Below are positions 35,872 to 45,613 of a DNA stretch of 64,000 bases, piece after piece. The notes below the pieces were generated by a model. That model was not told the DNA's origin and searched no databases. It saw only the letters and a list, made by a program, of their open reading frames with translations. Made by a program: the position numbers and the translations under genes. The stretch spans positions 1,565,001-1,629,000 of the forward strand of contig NC_015259.1 of NCBI RefSeq assembly GCF_000192745.1, read 5' to 3'. This DNA is from Polymorphum gilvum SL003B-26A1. GTDB lineage: Bacteria; Pseudomonadota; Alphaproteobacteria; Rhizobiales; Stappiaceae. Numbering within the stretch: position 1 is the first letter of the stretch; each line of letters starts with the position of its first letter.

Positions 35872-37521
35872 ATGGAAACCCGCGCAAATTATGTCCTGAT
35901 CGGCGGGTTCGTCCTCGGCATCCTCTTCGCTGCCTTCGTGTTCATCTATTGGCTGGCGGCGACGGTGGATTCGCGCCAGAGCGTCAACGTCAAGGTGATC
36001 TTTCCTGGTCCGGTCACGGGCCTGCCGATCGGCGGTCAGGTACTGTTCAACGGTATCAAGATCGGCGATGTCGGCAGTCTCGACTTCGACCAGACGGATC
36101 CCCAGGTGGTCATTGCCACCATCCGCGTGAACCCGAACGCGCCCCTGCGTCGGGACATCCGGGCGACACTTGGCTTTCAGGGTCTGACCGGCGTCGCCTA
36201 TGTCGACCTCAAGGGCGGCTCGACCGAGACACCGTTGCTTATCCAGCCCGACATGGAAAGCGAACCGGTGATCTATGCCGACCGGTCGTTCTTCGACGAC
36301 ATCCTCGAGAACGGCCGGGACGTGCTCAAGAAGGCCGACACCACGCTCGACACCCTGAATTCCGTGCTGCAGGAGAGCCGCCCGGCGATCTCGGAGATCG
36401 TCAGGAACGTGGAGACCTTCTCCAAAGCCCTGGCCGAGAACGCGGACGGCGTCGAGGGATTCATGGCCAGCGTCGGCAAGGCGACGGAGGCCTTCAGCAG
36501 TCTGTCGGGACGGATGGAGGGGCTCGTCGAGCAGGGGGAGCGGATTCTCGCCGCCGTACCGTCTGACAAGGTCGAGGAGATGGTCGGCAACGTCACCGAC
36601 TTCACCGCCTCGCTCAAGGAGATCGCCCCGGATATTCGGCAGATGGTGGCAGAGGCGGAGAGCGCGACCGCCAACCTGCAGCAGTTCACCGAACGGCTGA
36701 ACGCCGGGATGGATGGCGTCGAGGCCGTGATCAAGGCCGTCAGGCCGGAGGACGTCGAAAAGGCGGTGGCCGGCGCCGGTGCGCTGGGCGCGGTTCTGGA
36801 GAAGCGTTCTGCCGAACTCGACACGCTGATTGCCAGCACCGGTGAGACCATGGACAATATCCGCTCCGTATCGTCGTCGATACGGGCCCGGGAGGAGGAC
36901 ATTTCAGCCTTCATCGCCGGCGCGCGCGATGTGGTCGGCAAGATCGGCACAGGCGTCGAACGCACGACCGAGGTGGTTCAGGCGATCGATCCTCAGAAGG
37001 TATCCAACATCGTGGCGTCGGTCGAAGAGGTCACCGGAAAGCTGTCCGGTCAGGGTGAGGCGATCGAGGCGACCATCGCATCGGCCCGCAATGCCGCCGG
37101 CACCATCGAGAAGATGTCCGCCGACCTGTCGGCGCGCACCGCCGACGTCGACCAGATCATAACCGACGCGAAGCAGATCGCGACCAATCTCAATGCCGCC
37201 TCGGCACGGGTCGACGAGATCGTCAGCAAGGTCGGCACCATGGTCGATGGCGACGGAGAGGGCTTCATCGTCGAGGCGACGCGGGCGGCCGAGGCGATCC
37301 GCAAGGTGGCCGAGGCCTTCGAAAGCCGTGCCGACGGCATAGCCAGCGGGCTGTCGAAATTCGCCAACCAGGGAACGGCCGACCTGACGGCCGCGCTCGG
37401 CCAGGTCAACCGGACCTTCGTCAGCATCCAGCGGGCGGTCGAGAATTTCGACCGCAATCCGAACCGGGTGATCTTCGGCGGCGAGGACGTGCCGCGGTTT
37501 GGCGGCGGGCAGAGGCGCTGA
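35872..37521 (+). CDS. MlaD/MCE-domain lipid transport protein with long helical C-terminus
   Basis: This 549-residue protein has one N-terminal membrane helix and a single MCE domain (about residues 38-115, with FNGIKIGDVGSLDFD). About 400 residues of helical coiled coil follow, ending in a glycine- and arginine-rich tail. E. coli MlaD is only about 180 residues. The extension suggests a PqiB/YebT- or Mce-like tube or needle across the periplasm, which is inference. Confidence 0.9.
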   Translation: METRANYVLIGGFVLGILFAAFVFIYWLAATVDSRQSVNVKVIFPGPVTGLPIGGQVLFNGIKIGDVGSLDFDQTDPQVVIATIRVNPNAPLRRDIRATLGFQGLTGVAYVDLKGGSTETPLLIQPDMESEPVIYADRSFFDDILENGRDVLKKADTTLDTLNSVLQESRPAISEIVRNVETFSKALAENADGVEGFMASVGKATEAFSSLSGRMEGLVEQGERILAAVPSDKVEEMVGNVTDFTASLKEIAPDIRQMVAEAESATANLQQFTERLNAGMDGVEAVIKAVRPEDVEKAVAGAGALGAVLEKRSAELDTLIASTGETMDNIRSVSSSIRAREEDISAFIAGARDVVGKIGTGVERTTEVVQAIDPQKVSNIVASVEEVTGKLSGQGEAIEATIASARNAAGTIEKMSADLSARTADVDQIITDAKQIATNLNAASARVDEIVSKVGTMVDGDGEGFIVEATRAAEAIRKVAEAFESRADGIASGLSKFANQGTADLTAALGQVNRTFVSIQRAVENFDRNPNRVIFGGEDVPRFGGGQRR

Positions 37522-37522
37522 T

Positions 37523-38164
37523 ATGACTGAGGCGCAACGAGGGAGCCGGGGGCGCGAGGGAATGGACGAGGTCGGGAAAGGACTTGGGCGGCGGAGCCTG
37601 CTCGCCCTGGCGGGCGTGGGGCTGCTTCTCGGCGGCTGCGCCAGCACGGCCCCGTCGGCTCTCTACGGGCTGACCGCACCCGACGACATCGCCGACGGCC
37701 GCAGCCGCCCCGTCCAGGTGCTGGTGCCCGCGCCGCGTGCGCTCAAGGCGCTCGACACCGGCAACATCGCCGTTGTCGACAAGGGCCCCGCCTACAGCTA
37801 CTTCCCGCAGGCAGCCTGGGCCGATACGTTGCCCAACGTGGTGCAGGCGAAGCTGGTCCAGACCCTGGAGAACACGGGCCGGCTGCGCGGCGTCGGTTTG
37901 CCGGGCGAGGGCCTGCTGATCGACTTCCAGCTGCAGACGGATCTGCGCTCCTTCGAGCTCAATATCGACGGGCCGGACCGCGCCGTCGTCGAGATTGCCG
38001 CCAAGCTGATCAATGACCGCAACGGGCGCACCGTCGCCTCGCGTGTGTTCACCGCCGTGGTCCCGGCCGGCGGCACGACGGTCGACAGGGCCGTCGCGGC
38101 CATGAACCGGGCCGCCGACCAGGTGTTCCGCGAGATCGCGGTCTGGGTACTCGACAAGGTGTGA
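37523..38164 (+). CDS. ABC-type transport auxiliary lipoprotein, PqiC-like
   Basis: This 213-residue protein has a lipoprotein signal ending LLLGGC (lipid-bearing Cys39). The mature domain resembles PqiC/YmbA, which sits on the outer membrane and meets MCE proteins. It begins 1 bp after the mlaD stop, closing the operon. An internal ATG at 37562 with a GAGGGA site is an alternative start that gives a more usual signal length. Confidence 0.87.
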   Translation: MTEAQRGSRGREGMDEVGKGLGRRSLLALAGVGLLLGGCASTAPSALYGLTAPDDIADGRSRPVQVLVPAPRALKALDTGNIAVVDKGPAYSYFPQAAWADTLPNVVQAKLVQTLENTGRLRGVGLPGEGLLIDFQLQTDLRSFELNIDGPDRAVVEIAAKLINDRNGRTVASRVFTAVVPAGGTTVDRAVAAMNRAADQVFREIAVWVLDKV

Positions 38165-38199
38165 GCCGTAGGCCGCCGCCTCTCGAAGCCCTGAATGCA

Positions 38200-38225
38200 G
38201 GAGGTTCGGCATCTCCGCCGGGTCC
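38200..38225 (+). terminator. degenerate hairpin, left flank of repeat D
   Basis: GGAGG..CGGCATCTCCGCCGGG..CC resembles the strong hairpin at 38406-38433 but has lost some pairing. It follows the lipoprotein stop by 35 bp. Confidence 0.4.
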
Positions 38226-38232
38226 GACTGCG

Positions 38233-38398
38233 GACAAACCTCCAAACGCGCATCCCGCACGCAGCGAAGCGCAGATGCGGGATCGGTGAGTCGGGGGCCT
38301 ATCGGCCTCCTTCATTGAGATGGTTGACACCGCGGCTCTCCGGTTCCGGCTCGTGCTCCGCTTGGCCGGAATGACACCGGAGAGGCTGTAAGTTCATC
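38233..38398 (-). repeat. dispersed repeat element, copy D (inverted)
   Basis: This 166-bp copy lies in the opposite orientation to A, B and C. Read on the plus strand it begins GACAAACCTCC and contains CATCCCGCACGCAGCGAAG, GGATCGGTGAG, GGCTCTCCGGTTCCGGCTCG and GGCCGGAATGACACCGG. The far end is a degenerate GTTCATC. It lies between the Mla operon and gpr, which are convergent. Confidence 0.85.
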
Positions 38399-38405
38399 AA
38401 CAAGC

Positions 38406-38433
38406 GGAGGCCCGGCGCATCCGCCGGGCCTCC
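38406..38433. terminator. strong hairpin terminator, right flank of repeat D
   Basis: A perfect 12-bp stem, GGAGGCCCGGCG with CGCCGGGCCTCC, encloses CATC and is followed by TTT. It is 26 bp from the gpr stop codon and could serve the convergent genes on both sides. Confidence 0.7.
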
Positions 38434-38459
38434 TTTCGCGTTTTCTGGCTGGCGACGCC

Positions 38460-41400
38460 TTAGTCGAGGCGGCCGCTGGCATGGGCGAGCATGGTGTAGA
38501 CCTTGCCCGTGTCCGAGGTGAGGTAGGTCTGGCCCAGCATGTTGTCGCGGTCGTTGCGCGAGACCTGGGCAAGAAGCTGCTCGAAGTCGGTAATGTAGCG
38601 ATCGACGGCGGTCCTGAATTCAGGATCGCGGCCGTATTTCTGCCGGATCTCGTCGAAGGTCTGCTGGCCCTGCAGGGTGTACAGGCGGCGCGTGAACACG
38701 TGTCGCTCGCCGCGCTTGTAGCGGTCCCACAGGTCGATGAAGGTCTCGTGGTCGATCGCCCGGGCGATGTCCATCGACAGCGAGTTGAGGCTCTCGACCA
38801 TGTGCAGCGCCGAGCGGCCAGGTTTGCTCGCTCCGGCCCCTGTCTCCTCGTCGCGCGAAGCGCGGCGCAGCAGGTCTGCGACCCAGCCCTTGGCAGGCGG
38901 CTCGGTGCCGACTCCTGCTGAGGGCTCGGGCGCCGGGGTGCGGCGCGCCGGCTCGGCAGGCCGCTGCGGCGCTGCCGCGGAGCGCGGCTCCGCCTCGCTG
39001 CGCGGCGATGCGGACGAGCGGCCCGATGCCGGGAACGCGGCGGATGCGACCCGTTCCTGCGGACGCGAGATGTCGAGGGCGTTGGACTGGCGGGCAACGA
39101 TCTCCGACAGCTCGGTCAGCGCCCGGATCTGCTCGTTGACCACCTTGCGCAGGGCGGCGGTGGATTCCTCCGCCTCCTCCGGCAGGTTCAGCACGCCGTC
39201 CTTCAGTTCCTTGCGCGTCGCTTCCAGTTCGCGGTGCACCTCGCGGGCGACGTCGCGCATGCGCGACGCCGCCTCGTTGAAGCGCTCGGATGCCTCGGAC
39301 ACCGTCCGGCCCATCTCGGCCATGATCTCGTCCTGCACGGAGCGGATCGCGTCGCGGGCGCGCTGGCCTTCCATGCCGGCGGTCAGCCGCATGGATTCGA
39401 ACTGCTCCGCGACCTGGCGCGAGGCGGCTTCCGCTGCCGCACCCAGCATGGAGGCGGCCTCGCGGGCCTTGTCGTCGGCGGTCTCGAGGGTTTCCGCCAG
39501 CGTGTTGGTGAAGGTGCGCATCAGCGTGTCGACCGTTTCGGTCTTGGCCAGCAGCGTGTCGGCCACCGCCTCGATGGCGGTCTTGCGTTCACCGACGCGG
39601 CTTTCGACCGCCCGGTTGGTGTCCTCGAGATGGCGGGCTGCCGCCGTCAGGTCCTGGCTCTGCTGGCCGAAGCGCGCCGTGAGCGCCTTGATGTCGGCCA
39701 GAACCGTGTTGGTGACGTCCTTGAGCGCAGTGACCTGCTCGTCGATCAGGCCAGTCGAGGCGCTGGTCTCGCGCACCGCGCGGTCGACGGCGGTGCGGAA
39801 CTCGCCGGCGCGGCGGGCGAGATTGGTCTCGATCTCCGACAGGTTGGTGCCGGCGCTCGCCATGACGTCCTGCAGCGTTGCGTTGGACTGCTCCAGCCGC
39901 TGCAGGATGTCGGAGACGTCCGCTTCGAGGCGCTGCTTGGTCTCGTCGAGCATGGCCACGGCACGCTGGCTGCGCTCGTCGATGCCGGAGATGATCCGGT
40001 CGCCGGCGTCGACCAGAGACCGGGTCGCTTCCAATCCGTTCTGGGCGAAGATGTCGGTGACCTCGCGCCCCTTGACGGCAACCGCATCGAGGATTGCCCG
40101 ATGGATCTCGGCGACCCGGGTGGTCAGGTCGCTGGCGCGCGCCTCGATGGCCGCGATCAGTTCGTTGCCGTCGGTGCCGACCAGCTTCGCGAACTCGTCC
40201 GAGCGCGTGCCGAAGGCGGCGTTGAGCTCGCTGGCCTTGTCCAGCAGTTCCTTGGCGACGGCGTTGCCGCGCTGCGACAGGAGTTCGGCCGCCTGCTGCA
40301 CGGCACCCGAGACGCGGGTGCGCACGATGTCGGCCTCGCCGGACATCAGGTTGCGCATCTCTTCTGCGGTGCGCGTCAGCGTCAGGCGCGCCTGCTCGCT
40401 TTCGGCCGACAGGTTGCCGGAGATTTCCGCGATAGTGCGGGCGAGATCCTCGCGCACCCTGGCGCTCTCGCCGGTCAGAGAACCGGAGAAATCTGCCAAC
40501 GTGCCGACATAGAGCGTGCGGGCCTTCTCGCTTTCGGCGGCCATGCTGCGTGCCGCCTCGGCGACTGCCGACAGCACCAGGTCGCGGACGCGGCTGCCTT
40601 CGCCCGACAGCGCGCTGGTGGCTTCGGTCATCGCGGCGCTGACCGCGCCGGCAGCCTTCTGACTTTCGCCGACCAGAACCCCGCGGGCCTCGCCGACGGC
40701 GCCGAGCACGAGCTGGCGCAGCCGGTCGCCTTCGCCCGACAGCTTGCCGGTGACGTCGGCGAAGGTGCCGGTGACGGTTTCCACGGTGCGGGTGCGCTCT
40801 TCGGCCAGCGAGGCGGCGGCATGGGATACCGCTTCCAGCACCATGTCGCGGACGCGGCTGCTCTCGCCGTTCAGCGTCTCGCTCGCCTGCGCCATCGCGT
40901 CGGTGAGGGCGTCGCGGGCGCGCTCGGCCTCCGTGCGCAGGGTGCCGGAGATCGACGCCAGACGGTCGTTGAGGACCGTTTCCAGTTGGTTGGCGCGGGT
41001 GTCGAGCGTCTCGGCGACCTCGAACACCTTGGCGCCTAGCGAGACGTTGAACTCGGCGATGCGCTCGGACAGGGACTCGGTCAGTTCGGCGCTCTGGCGA
41101 GCCAGCACGCTGCCGGCCTGGTCGAGACGGCTGTCGAGGGCATTGGTCATCTCCGCCTGACCGTCGACGAAGGCCTTGGCGATCTCGCGGGTGCGCGCGA
41201 TCAGCGTCTCGCTGATCTGGCGGGCCCGCGAATCCAGGGTCTGGTCGATCCGTTCGGTGCCGGTGAGCATGGTCTCCGACAGATGCTCCGCCTTTTCCGT
41301 CATGGCGGCGGCGGCCGCATCGACACGCTCGCCCATGAAGCGCCCGACGTCCTCGGCCCGTTCGGCAAGGGACTCGCCGGCCGTCTCGATCCGGCGGCTG

Positions 41401-43766
41401 AGCTCGAAGGTGATGGCGTCGGACTTGTCGGCCAGCACGTCGGCGATGGTGCGCGACTTCTCCTCCAGCGTCGAGCTCAGCGTCTCGGTCCGGCTTGCAA
41501 TCGCGTCGGCGAGCAGGGCGGAGCGGGTTTCCAGTGCCGCCTCGAAGGCGGCAGTGCGCTGCTCCAGGGTCAGGTCCAGGCTGTTGATGCGGCTGTCGAG
41601 CGAGGAATCCAGGCTGCCGATGCGGCTGTCGAAGGTCGCGTCGAGCGTGGCGAGGCGCTGGTCGAGCGTCTGGGCCAGCGTCTCGGAGCGCCCGTCGAAG
41701 GCTTCGACCAGGTGGCTGCCGCGTTCGGCGACGATCTGCTCCAGTTCGCCGAGGCGGGCGGCGAGACCTTCCTGCAAGGCCTGGCCGCGGCTGTCGAGCG
41801 TTTCGGCGATCTTGTCGCCGACCGCGCCGATGTCGCTGGTTACGCGTTCGCCGCGCGTGCCGATGAGACGCGCCAACTCGGTGCCGGTCTCGGCCAGCTT
41901 CTGCGCCAGTTCGGTGGTGCGGTGGCCGAGGGTGGCGGAAATGTCGGCCGAAGCGGCCTCGAGAGTCTCGCGGAAGCCGCTGGTCTGGCTCTCGATGAGC
42001 ATCGCCATCTCCTGTCCGCGGGCGGCGAGGCGATCGTCGAGATCCGCGCCGTTGACGGTGATGGCGGTCTCGATCCGTTCGCTGATCGAGCCGAGGCGCT
42101 CGGCAAGTTCGCCGCCGCGCCCGGTGATGGTCTCGGTCAGCGTCGCCGCCGTGTCGTCCAGCTTGGCGGCGATCTCGCCACCGCGCAGGGACAGGTCGAC
42201 GACGATGGATTCGCCGGTGCCGCGCAGGATCTCGGCGACTTCCGTGCTGCGCTCGGCGAGCGTCTCGACGATCTCGGCACCCTTGACGGAAATCGTGTCG
42301 GTGACTTCCTGGCCGCGCTGCGAAATGCTCTCGACGACGCGCTCGCCGGTGCGGCTGAGCGAGGTATCGAGGTCCGTGACGCGGGTGTCGACCGTGCCGA
42401 TCAGGTCCTCGGTGCGGGCGGTGATGGTGTCGATGAGGCGGCCGCTGGTCAGCGCAAGGGTCGCGTTGATCTCCTCGCCGCGCCGGGTGATCGTGTCGCC
42501 GACCGACGAGCCCGTGCGCTCGAGCGCTTCGGTGAACTCCTGCGTGCGGGTGTTCAGCGTGTCGTTGATCTCGCCGCCGCGTGCGCTCAGGGTCTCGACG
42601 AAGTCGCTTGCCGTCGCGGCGAAGCGGTCATTGACCTCCTGACCGCGCAGCGTCAGCGTCTCCCACAACTCGTTGCCGGTGCGCGACAGGTTGTCGACCA
42701 TTTCGCTGCCCGAGGTGGTCAGGCGCGAGACATAGTCGTCCGCCCGCACCGTCAGCGATTCGACAAGATCGTTGCCGGAACTGGTCAGGCTTGCGCTCAG
42801 CGTGTCGATGCGGTTGTCGACGGTGCCGGTCAGTTCGGCGATCCGGTCCTCGACGGCATTGACCAGCCGGTCGGTGGCGCTGTCGACGGTCCGGGCGATC
42901 TCCTCGGACGTGACCGACAGCTGGCCGGCGAACTGCTCGTGGGCGCCGGAAATCGATTCGCGCACGCGCTCGGCGTTGGCGATGATGGCTTCGCGCTGGC
43001 TGACCAGTTCCTCGATCAGGGCGCGGATCTTCAGTTCGTTGTCGTTGTAGGAGCGTTCGAGCGAGGACACCTCGTTGTGGACCAGCACTTCGAGTTCGCT
43101 GGCCCGCGCGATCGCGCGCTCGATGCCGTCGCCCATGGCGGCGACCTCGCGGCGGATCGCCTGGCCGACGCTGAGCACCGATTCCTTGGCCATGTCCTCC
43201 GGCTCGGCGAGGCGCAGGGCGACCTCGGTCATGCCGCGGGCGACGATGCGCATCTCCTGCGCGCGCCAGATCATCATGGCCATGACCCAGAAGAACAGGA
43301 TCGGCACGACGACGCCGACGCCGGCCAGGATCAGCGCCGGCGAGCCGGCAAGCTGTTCGATGCCGGTGAGCGCGTCGATCTGGTCGCCGAAGGTGGACAG
43401 GGTCAGCGCCGAGCCGACCGCCCCCCAGGCGACCGTCAGCAGCAGCGCGACCCAGAAGGGCGCCGTGGACGGACGGCGCTGGAGCGCGAAAATCAGGTTG
43501 CCGATGGTCCGCCGGTCGTCGTTCGCCGCGGGCGGACGGCTGCCCCGGCCGCGGCGGCGCGACGCTGTGCCGGAGTCCCCGCCGTCGCGTTCGGACGTGC
43601 CGGTCGATGTCTTGTCGGACGTGGCCTGTTCGCCAAGCGCCGCCGTGGGAGCCGCAGTGCCGTCTGCCGATCCCTTCTCGGGGCCGCCGAAATCAAGCTT
43701 GAGCGCCTCTTCAACTGCCGACAACGCAGCTTCCGCCGGGTCTTTCACCTTCGGGGGATTTGCCAT
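38460..43766 (-). CDS. gpr: growth pole ring protein homologue (GPR/RgsE-like)
   Basis: This giant protein of 1,768 residues has a disordered, charged N-terminus (about 1-90), two membrane helices (about 105-125 and 145-165) and then some 1,300 residues of continuous alpha-helical coiled coil. The coiled coil is built of short repeats of the type ETLxxRxxEV. A proline-rich linker and a conserved globular C-terminus follow (ETFIDLWDRYKRGERHVFTRR). This is the layout of the Hyphomicrobiales GPR/RgsE proteins, which form a ring at the growing pole and are needed for polar growth. The start at 43766 follows GAGG; an in-frame ATG at 43793 has no good ribosome site. Confidence 0.85.
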   Translation of the reverse strand: MANPPKVKDPAEAALSAVEEALKLDFGGPEKGSADGTAAPTAALGEQATSDKTSTGTSERDGGDSGTASRRRGRGSRPPAANDDRRTIGNLIFALQRRPSTAPFWVALLLTVAWGAVGSALTLSTFGDQIDALTGIEQLAGSPALILAGVGVVVPILFFWVMAMMIWRAQEMRIVARGMTEVALRLAEPEDMAKESVLSVGQAIRREVAAMGDGIERAIARASELEVLVHNEVSSLERSYNDNELKIRALIEELVSQREAIIANAERVRESISGAHEQFAGQLSVTSEEIARTVDSATDRLVNAVEDRIAELTGTVDNRIDTLSASLTSSGNDLVESLTVRADDYVSRLTTSGSEMVDNLSRTGNELWETLTLRGQEVNDRFAATASDFVETLSARGGEINDTLNTRTQEFTEALERTGSSVGDTITRRGEEINATLALTSGRLIDTITARTEDLIGTVDTRVTDLDTSLSRTGERVVESISQRGQEVTDTISVKGAEIVETLAERSTEVAEILRGTGESIVVDLSLRGGEIAAKLDDTAATLTETITGRGGELAERLGSISERIETAITVNGADLDDRLAARGQEMAMLIESQTSGFRETLEAASADISATLGHRTTELAQKLAETGTELARLIGTRGERVTSDIGAVGDKIAETLDSRGQALQEGLAARLGELEQIVAERGSHLVEAFDGRSETLAQTLDQRLATLDATFDSRIGSLDSSLDSRINSLDLTLEQRTAAFEAALETRSALLADAIASRTETLSSTLEEKSRTIADVLADKSDAITFELSRRIETAGESLAERAEDVGRFMGERVDAAAAAMTEKAEHLSETMLTGTERIDQTLDSRARQISETLIARTREIAKAFVDGQAEMTNALDSRLDQAGSVLARQSAELTESLSERIAEFNVSLGAKVFEVAETLDTRANQLETVLNDRLASISGTLRTEAERARDALTDAMAQASETLNGESSRVRDMVLEAVSHAAASLAEERTRTVETVTGTFADVTGKLSGEGDRLRQLVLGAVGEARGVLVGESQKAAGAVSAAMTEATSALSGEGSRVRDLVLSAVAEAARSMAAESEKARTLYVGTLADFSGSLTGESARVREDLARTIAEISGNLSAESEQARLTLTRTAEEMRNLMSGEADIVRTRVSGAVQQAAELLSQRGNAVAKELLDKASELNAAFGTRSDEFAKLVGTDGNELIAAIEARASDLTTRVAEIHRAILDAVAVKGREVTDIFAQNGLEATRSLVDAGDRIISGIDERSQRAVAMLDETKQRLEADVSDILQRLEQSNATLQDVMASAGTNLSEIETNLARRAGEFRTAVDRAVRETSASTGLIDEQVTALKDVTNTVLADIKALTARFGQQSQDLTAAARHLEDTNRAVESRVGERKTAIEAVADTLLAKTETVDTLMRTFTNTLAETLETADDKAREAASMLGAAAEAASRQVAEQFESMRLTAGMEGQRARDAIRSVQDEIMAEMGRTVSEASERFNEAASRMRDVAREVHRELEATRKELKDGVLNLPEEAEESTAALRKVVNEQIRALTELSEIVARQSNALDISRPQERVASAAFPASGRSSASPRSEAEPRSAAAPQRPAEPARRTPAPEPSAGVGTEPPAKGWVADLLRRASRDEETGAGASKPGRSALHMVESLNSLSMDIARAIDHETFIDLWDRYKRGERHVFTRRLYTLQGQQTFDEIRQKYGRDPEFRTAVDRYITDFEQLLAQVSRNDRDNMLGQTYLTSDTGKVYTMLAHASGRLD

Positions 43767-44021
43767 CTTGGATCGCCTCACGTCCGTACTCATTACTCAA
43801 CGGCGGCCGAAGCCAGCCGAACGGTCCGCCGGGCGGATGCGACCTTGGTGTCGCGTGGGCCCGCCTGACGGTTTTGGCAAGAAGAGCGCCGCATCATCGG
43901 CCGTCCACGCATCGTCGGACAGCCTTCTCCCCACCTTGCCGCATCCTTTAACCTAATGGCACAATCTCCTTTAATGAACAAGAAACGCCATTGTGCATCG
44001 GAGCGAAGAGGCAGCTTGACC

Positions 44022-44423
44022 ATGGCAAAACCGACCCGAGAAGCACCGGCGACCGCGTCCCCGCAGAAGGCGGGCGACACCTCTTCGCAGCCCACTCCCC
44101 GCACCGGGACTCCGAGCGCGGCGCAGCGGCGCTGGCTGGAACGGGGACTTCGTCAGCCCGGCGGAAAGCTGCCCCTGTTCGACGAGGGCGGCCGCGAGAT
44201 CCCGGCCCGCACGATCCGCGCCTGCATCGCCGCAGGCTGGGCAGAGCCTTGGTTTTCCAATCCAATCAAACCCGACTGGCTGGTTTGCAGGCTGACCGGG
44301 AAGGGCGTCGAGGCGCTCGGCTCTGTGGATCTCGGCGCCGGTTCGACCGATGATGCCGACGCGCGGTCCGATGCGCCTGGGGCTGGTGACGGGGATGGTC
44401 CTGGGGCGATGCGGGCGCGCTGA
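44022..44423 (+). CDS. conserved hypothetical protein divergent from gpr
   Basis: This 133-residue protein has low-complexity ends and a compact middle (AAQRRWLERGLRQPGGKLPL through EPWFSNPIKPDWLVCRLT). The middle could be a small winged-helix-like fold, but I do not recognise a family. The ATG at 44022 is preferred over one at 43956, which adds a basic leader. Its position next to gpr may be conserved. Confidence 0.6.
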   Translation: MAKPTREAPATASPQKAGDTSSQPTPRTGTPSAAQRRWLERGLRQPGGKLPLFDEGGREIPARTIRACIAAGWAEPWFSNPIKPDWLVCRLTGKGVEALGSVDLGAGSTDDADARSDAPGAGDGDGPGAMRAR

Positions 44424-44445
44424 GCGGCTCAGTTCTTTCCCCTCG

Positions 44446-44460
44446 TTAACCAAAGATTCA
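44446..44460 (+). promoter_or_regulatory. candidate CtrA-binding site upstream of hpt
   Basis: TTAA-N7-TTCA (spacer CCAAAGA) differs in one base from the CtrA pattern TTAA-N7-TTAA. It lies 150 bp before the Hpt gene. The match is short and may be chance. Confidence 0.25.
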
Positions 44461-44609
44461 CTTTGTTGGGGACAGGTGCCGGCGTGCATCGGCGACACCC
44501 CGCGATCTTAACCTCGCCTTTGCGGAATTGACCGCAAGCTTCTCGCTCGTCTAGCGGAACCGGAGCCGCGAGTCGTCGCTTCCGGGTCCTGAGCAACGGG
44601 GTTTCAGCA

Positions 44610-44981
44610 ATGGCACGGACCGTCCATCAATCCGCCGGCAAGCACCGGCCGCACGCACGCGATCACGCGCCGGTCGATCTGGTCTTCCTGGCCACCAACA
44701 CGCTCGGCAACCGGTCGCTCGAACAGGAAGTGCTGCGGCTGTTCCTGAAGCAGTCTGGCACGCTAATGGCACGGCTGGAGGGCTGTGCCGACAACGCCAG
44801 CTGTGCCGATCTGGTGCACACGCTGAAGGGCTCGGCCCGCGGCATCGGCGCACATCGGGTCGCCTTCGTCTGCGAAGGCGTCGAGGCAGAACTGCGCGCC
44901 GGGCGCGTGCCGCCGCTGGTGGCGCTCGAGGCGGCCGTGGCGGAAGCTAACGGCTTCATCCGCGATCTGGTCGGCGCGTGA
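44610..44981 (+). CDS. stand-alone Hpt (histidine phosphotransfer) domain protein
   Basis: This 123-residue helical protein has the Hpt motif LVHTLKGSARGIGA, in which the histidine is the phosphate carrier. The protein would pass phosphate between a hybrid histidine kinase and a response regulator. No kinase or regulator gene is adjacent. An N-terminal segment of about 20 residues rich in His and Arg precedes the domain. Confidence 0.88.
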   Translation: MARTVHQSAGKHRPHARDHAPVDLVFLATNTLGNRSLEQEVLRLFLKQSGTLMARLEGCADNASCADLVHTLKGSARGIGAHRVAFVCEGVEAELRAGRVPPLVALEAAVAEANGFIRDLVGA

Positions 44982-44998
44982 CCGGTCAGGCTTCTTGA

Positions 44999-45385
<387 letters not shown>

Positions 45386-45613
45386 CGCGCCGCGCAGGTC
45401 ACCCGAACATCGCCTCTGCACTCCGGCGCGCGGCCGACCTGGCGCCGCGCGATCGGGTCGGCGCGACCCGCGGCTCGTCTGTACGGCCGCGAGCGGTTAC
45501 ACTTCTTTACAATTCTTCCGTTGCCGCTCCCCGGCCGCATCGTTGATTGAGATCATGGTTCTCCGCTCCCGGCTGGGAGACGGTGCGGGGACAGTTTCGA
45601 GGGACAGTGGTCA

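Noticed and set aside
38460-43766. Tandem repeat or CRISPR-like array suggested by recurring short motifs
   Set aside because: The motifs follow codon triplets of a coiled-coil protein and are degenerate. No constant repeat with unique spacers exists.
41283-43868. Plus-strand open frame of 861 codons
   Set aside because: It is antisense to gpr and mirrors its repetitive codons. No ribosome site or protein motif supports it.
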